From Chloroflexota bacterium (lineage in GTDB: Bacteria; Chloroflexota; Chloroflexia; Thermomicrobiales; UBA6265): 5,964 bases of DNA. Below, in pieces: positions 5,579 to 5,964 of the stretch. The stretch is taken from assembly GCA_023389575.1 (NCBI GenBank), contig JAEWEG010000046.1, forward strand, positions 1 to 5,964, given 5' to 3'. Each line of letters begins with the position of its first letter. Within the stretch, counting starts at the first letter, position 1. A model generated the notes under the pieces. That model saw only the letters and a list, made by a program, of their open reading frames with translations. It had not been told where the DNA came from and did no database searches. A program made the translations under genes and the position numbers.

Positions 5579-5964
5579 GTGACACAGTCCACCGATCCCC
5601 GCAATCACGAAATCTCCCGGCGAACGGTCATCAAGTCCACCGCTGGCGCGGGCGCGGCCATCGCCCTAGGCGCGGCCGCCTCGCCCGCCACCCATGCCGC
5701 CCAGGAGTTCTCCGGCAAGCTCACTGTTTGGGGCGTTGTTTCCTTCACGGAGGAAGGCGATGACCTGCTCGGCCAGCAGATGGTTGAGTGGGGCGAGGCC
5801 AATGGCGTCGAGGTCGAATACGTGGCGCTCCCTGGGTCCGACTACGCAACCAAGGTGGCCGCCGCCGTCGAAGCCGGGTCCACCCCCGACATCGTGATGA
5901 TGATCGCCAACCTGGCCATCTTCTATGGAAACCAGGATCGCCTGGTGGATGTCACCGATGTCTT
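5579..5964 (+). CDS. Tat-exported ABC solute-binding protein, family 1 (3' partial)
   Basis: The first 128 residues of an extracellular substrate-binding protein are visible; family members usually run to about 400-450 residues. The GTG start is chosen for its RBS. Residues 13-19, SRRTVIK, form a twin-arginine motif, followed by an Ala/Gly-rich hydrophobic core (22-35) and a cleavage-like THA/AQ near 38-42, so export as a folded protein by Tat is expected. From residue 46, GKLTVWG opens the family 1 fold. GSDYATKVAAAVEAGSTPDI at about 82-101 is the characteristic helix followed by the 'PDI' turn, which leads into the first ligand-pocket strand. It would deliver ligand to the two permeases encoded just upstream. 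Placement after the permeases is less usual than placement first in the operon. No lipobox cysteine follows the signal in the visible part, so anchoring, if any, is not by a standard lipoprotein signal. Substrate is not determinable from this part. Confidence 0.92.
   Translation, partial: MTQSTDPRNHEISRRTVIKSTAGAGAAIALGAAASPATHAAQEFSGKLTVWGVVSFTEEGDDLLGQQMVEWGEANGVEVEYVALPGSDYATKVAAAVEAGSTPDIVMMIANLAIFYGNQDRLVDVTDV

Overview
This is a high-GC window (about 60-65% GC by eye) from a bacterial chromosome. It carries the 3' part of a large LuxR-type ATPase regulator, a small secreted protein, about 900 bases without a convincing gene but rich in hairpins and repeats, and the start of a sugar-type (CUT1) ABC importer operon. 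The importer's binding protein has a twin-arginine signal, and the regulator belongs to the STAND ATPase/TPR/LuxR-HTH class. Together these fit a Chloroflexota of the Thermomicrobia/Sphaerobacter type, or less likely an actinomycete. The assignment is an inference from style, not from a marker gene.

Layout, all convincing genes on the + strand: 1-2148, regulator cut at its 5' end exactly at the Walker A loop; 2308-2739, small exported protein of unknown function with a strong ribosome binding site; 2740-3650, gene-poor stretch; 3651-4610, MalF/UgpA-like permease; 4636-5532, MalG/UgpE-like permease; 5579 to the window end, Tat-exported family 1 solute-binding protein, cut at its 3' end. The last three genes are separated by 25 and 46 bases, and the second and third each have a GAAAGG-type Shine-Dalgarno, so they look like one operon. 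No ATPase gene is visible; CUT1 systems often share one encoded elsewhere. The substrate cannot be told from the sequence; a sugar, oligosaccharide or glycerol-phosphate-like compound is the family expectation.

The gene-poor stretch is the least ordinary part. It holds a strong hairpin with a GCGA tetraloop 45 bases after the small gene, a second hairpin 24 bases later, a GTGAC-T-GTCAC palindrome, and a long inverted repeat built on GGGCGGA/TCCGCCC with a GTTCATGAAC palindrome in its loop. It also holds an AT-rich island with four ATTAAT words. Two of these words lie in an 8-base tandem duplication. Removing one copy of that duplication joins two minus-strand open frames into a single frame of about 166 codons, which suggests a decayed or phase-variable gene, though the product is not recognised and a plus-strand frame is also joined. 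No complete new system can be claimed from this window.
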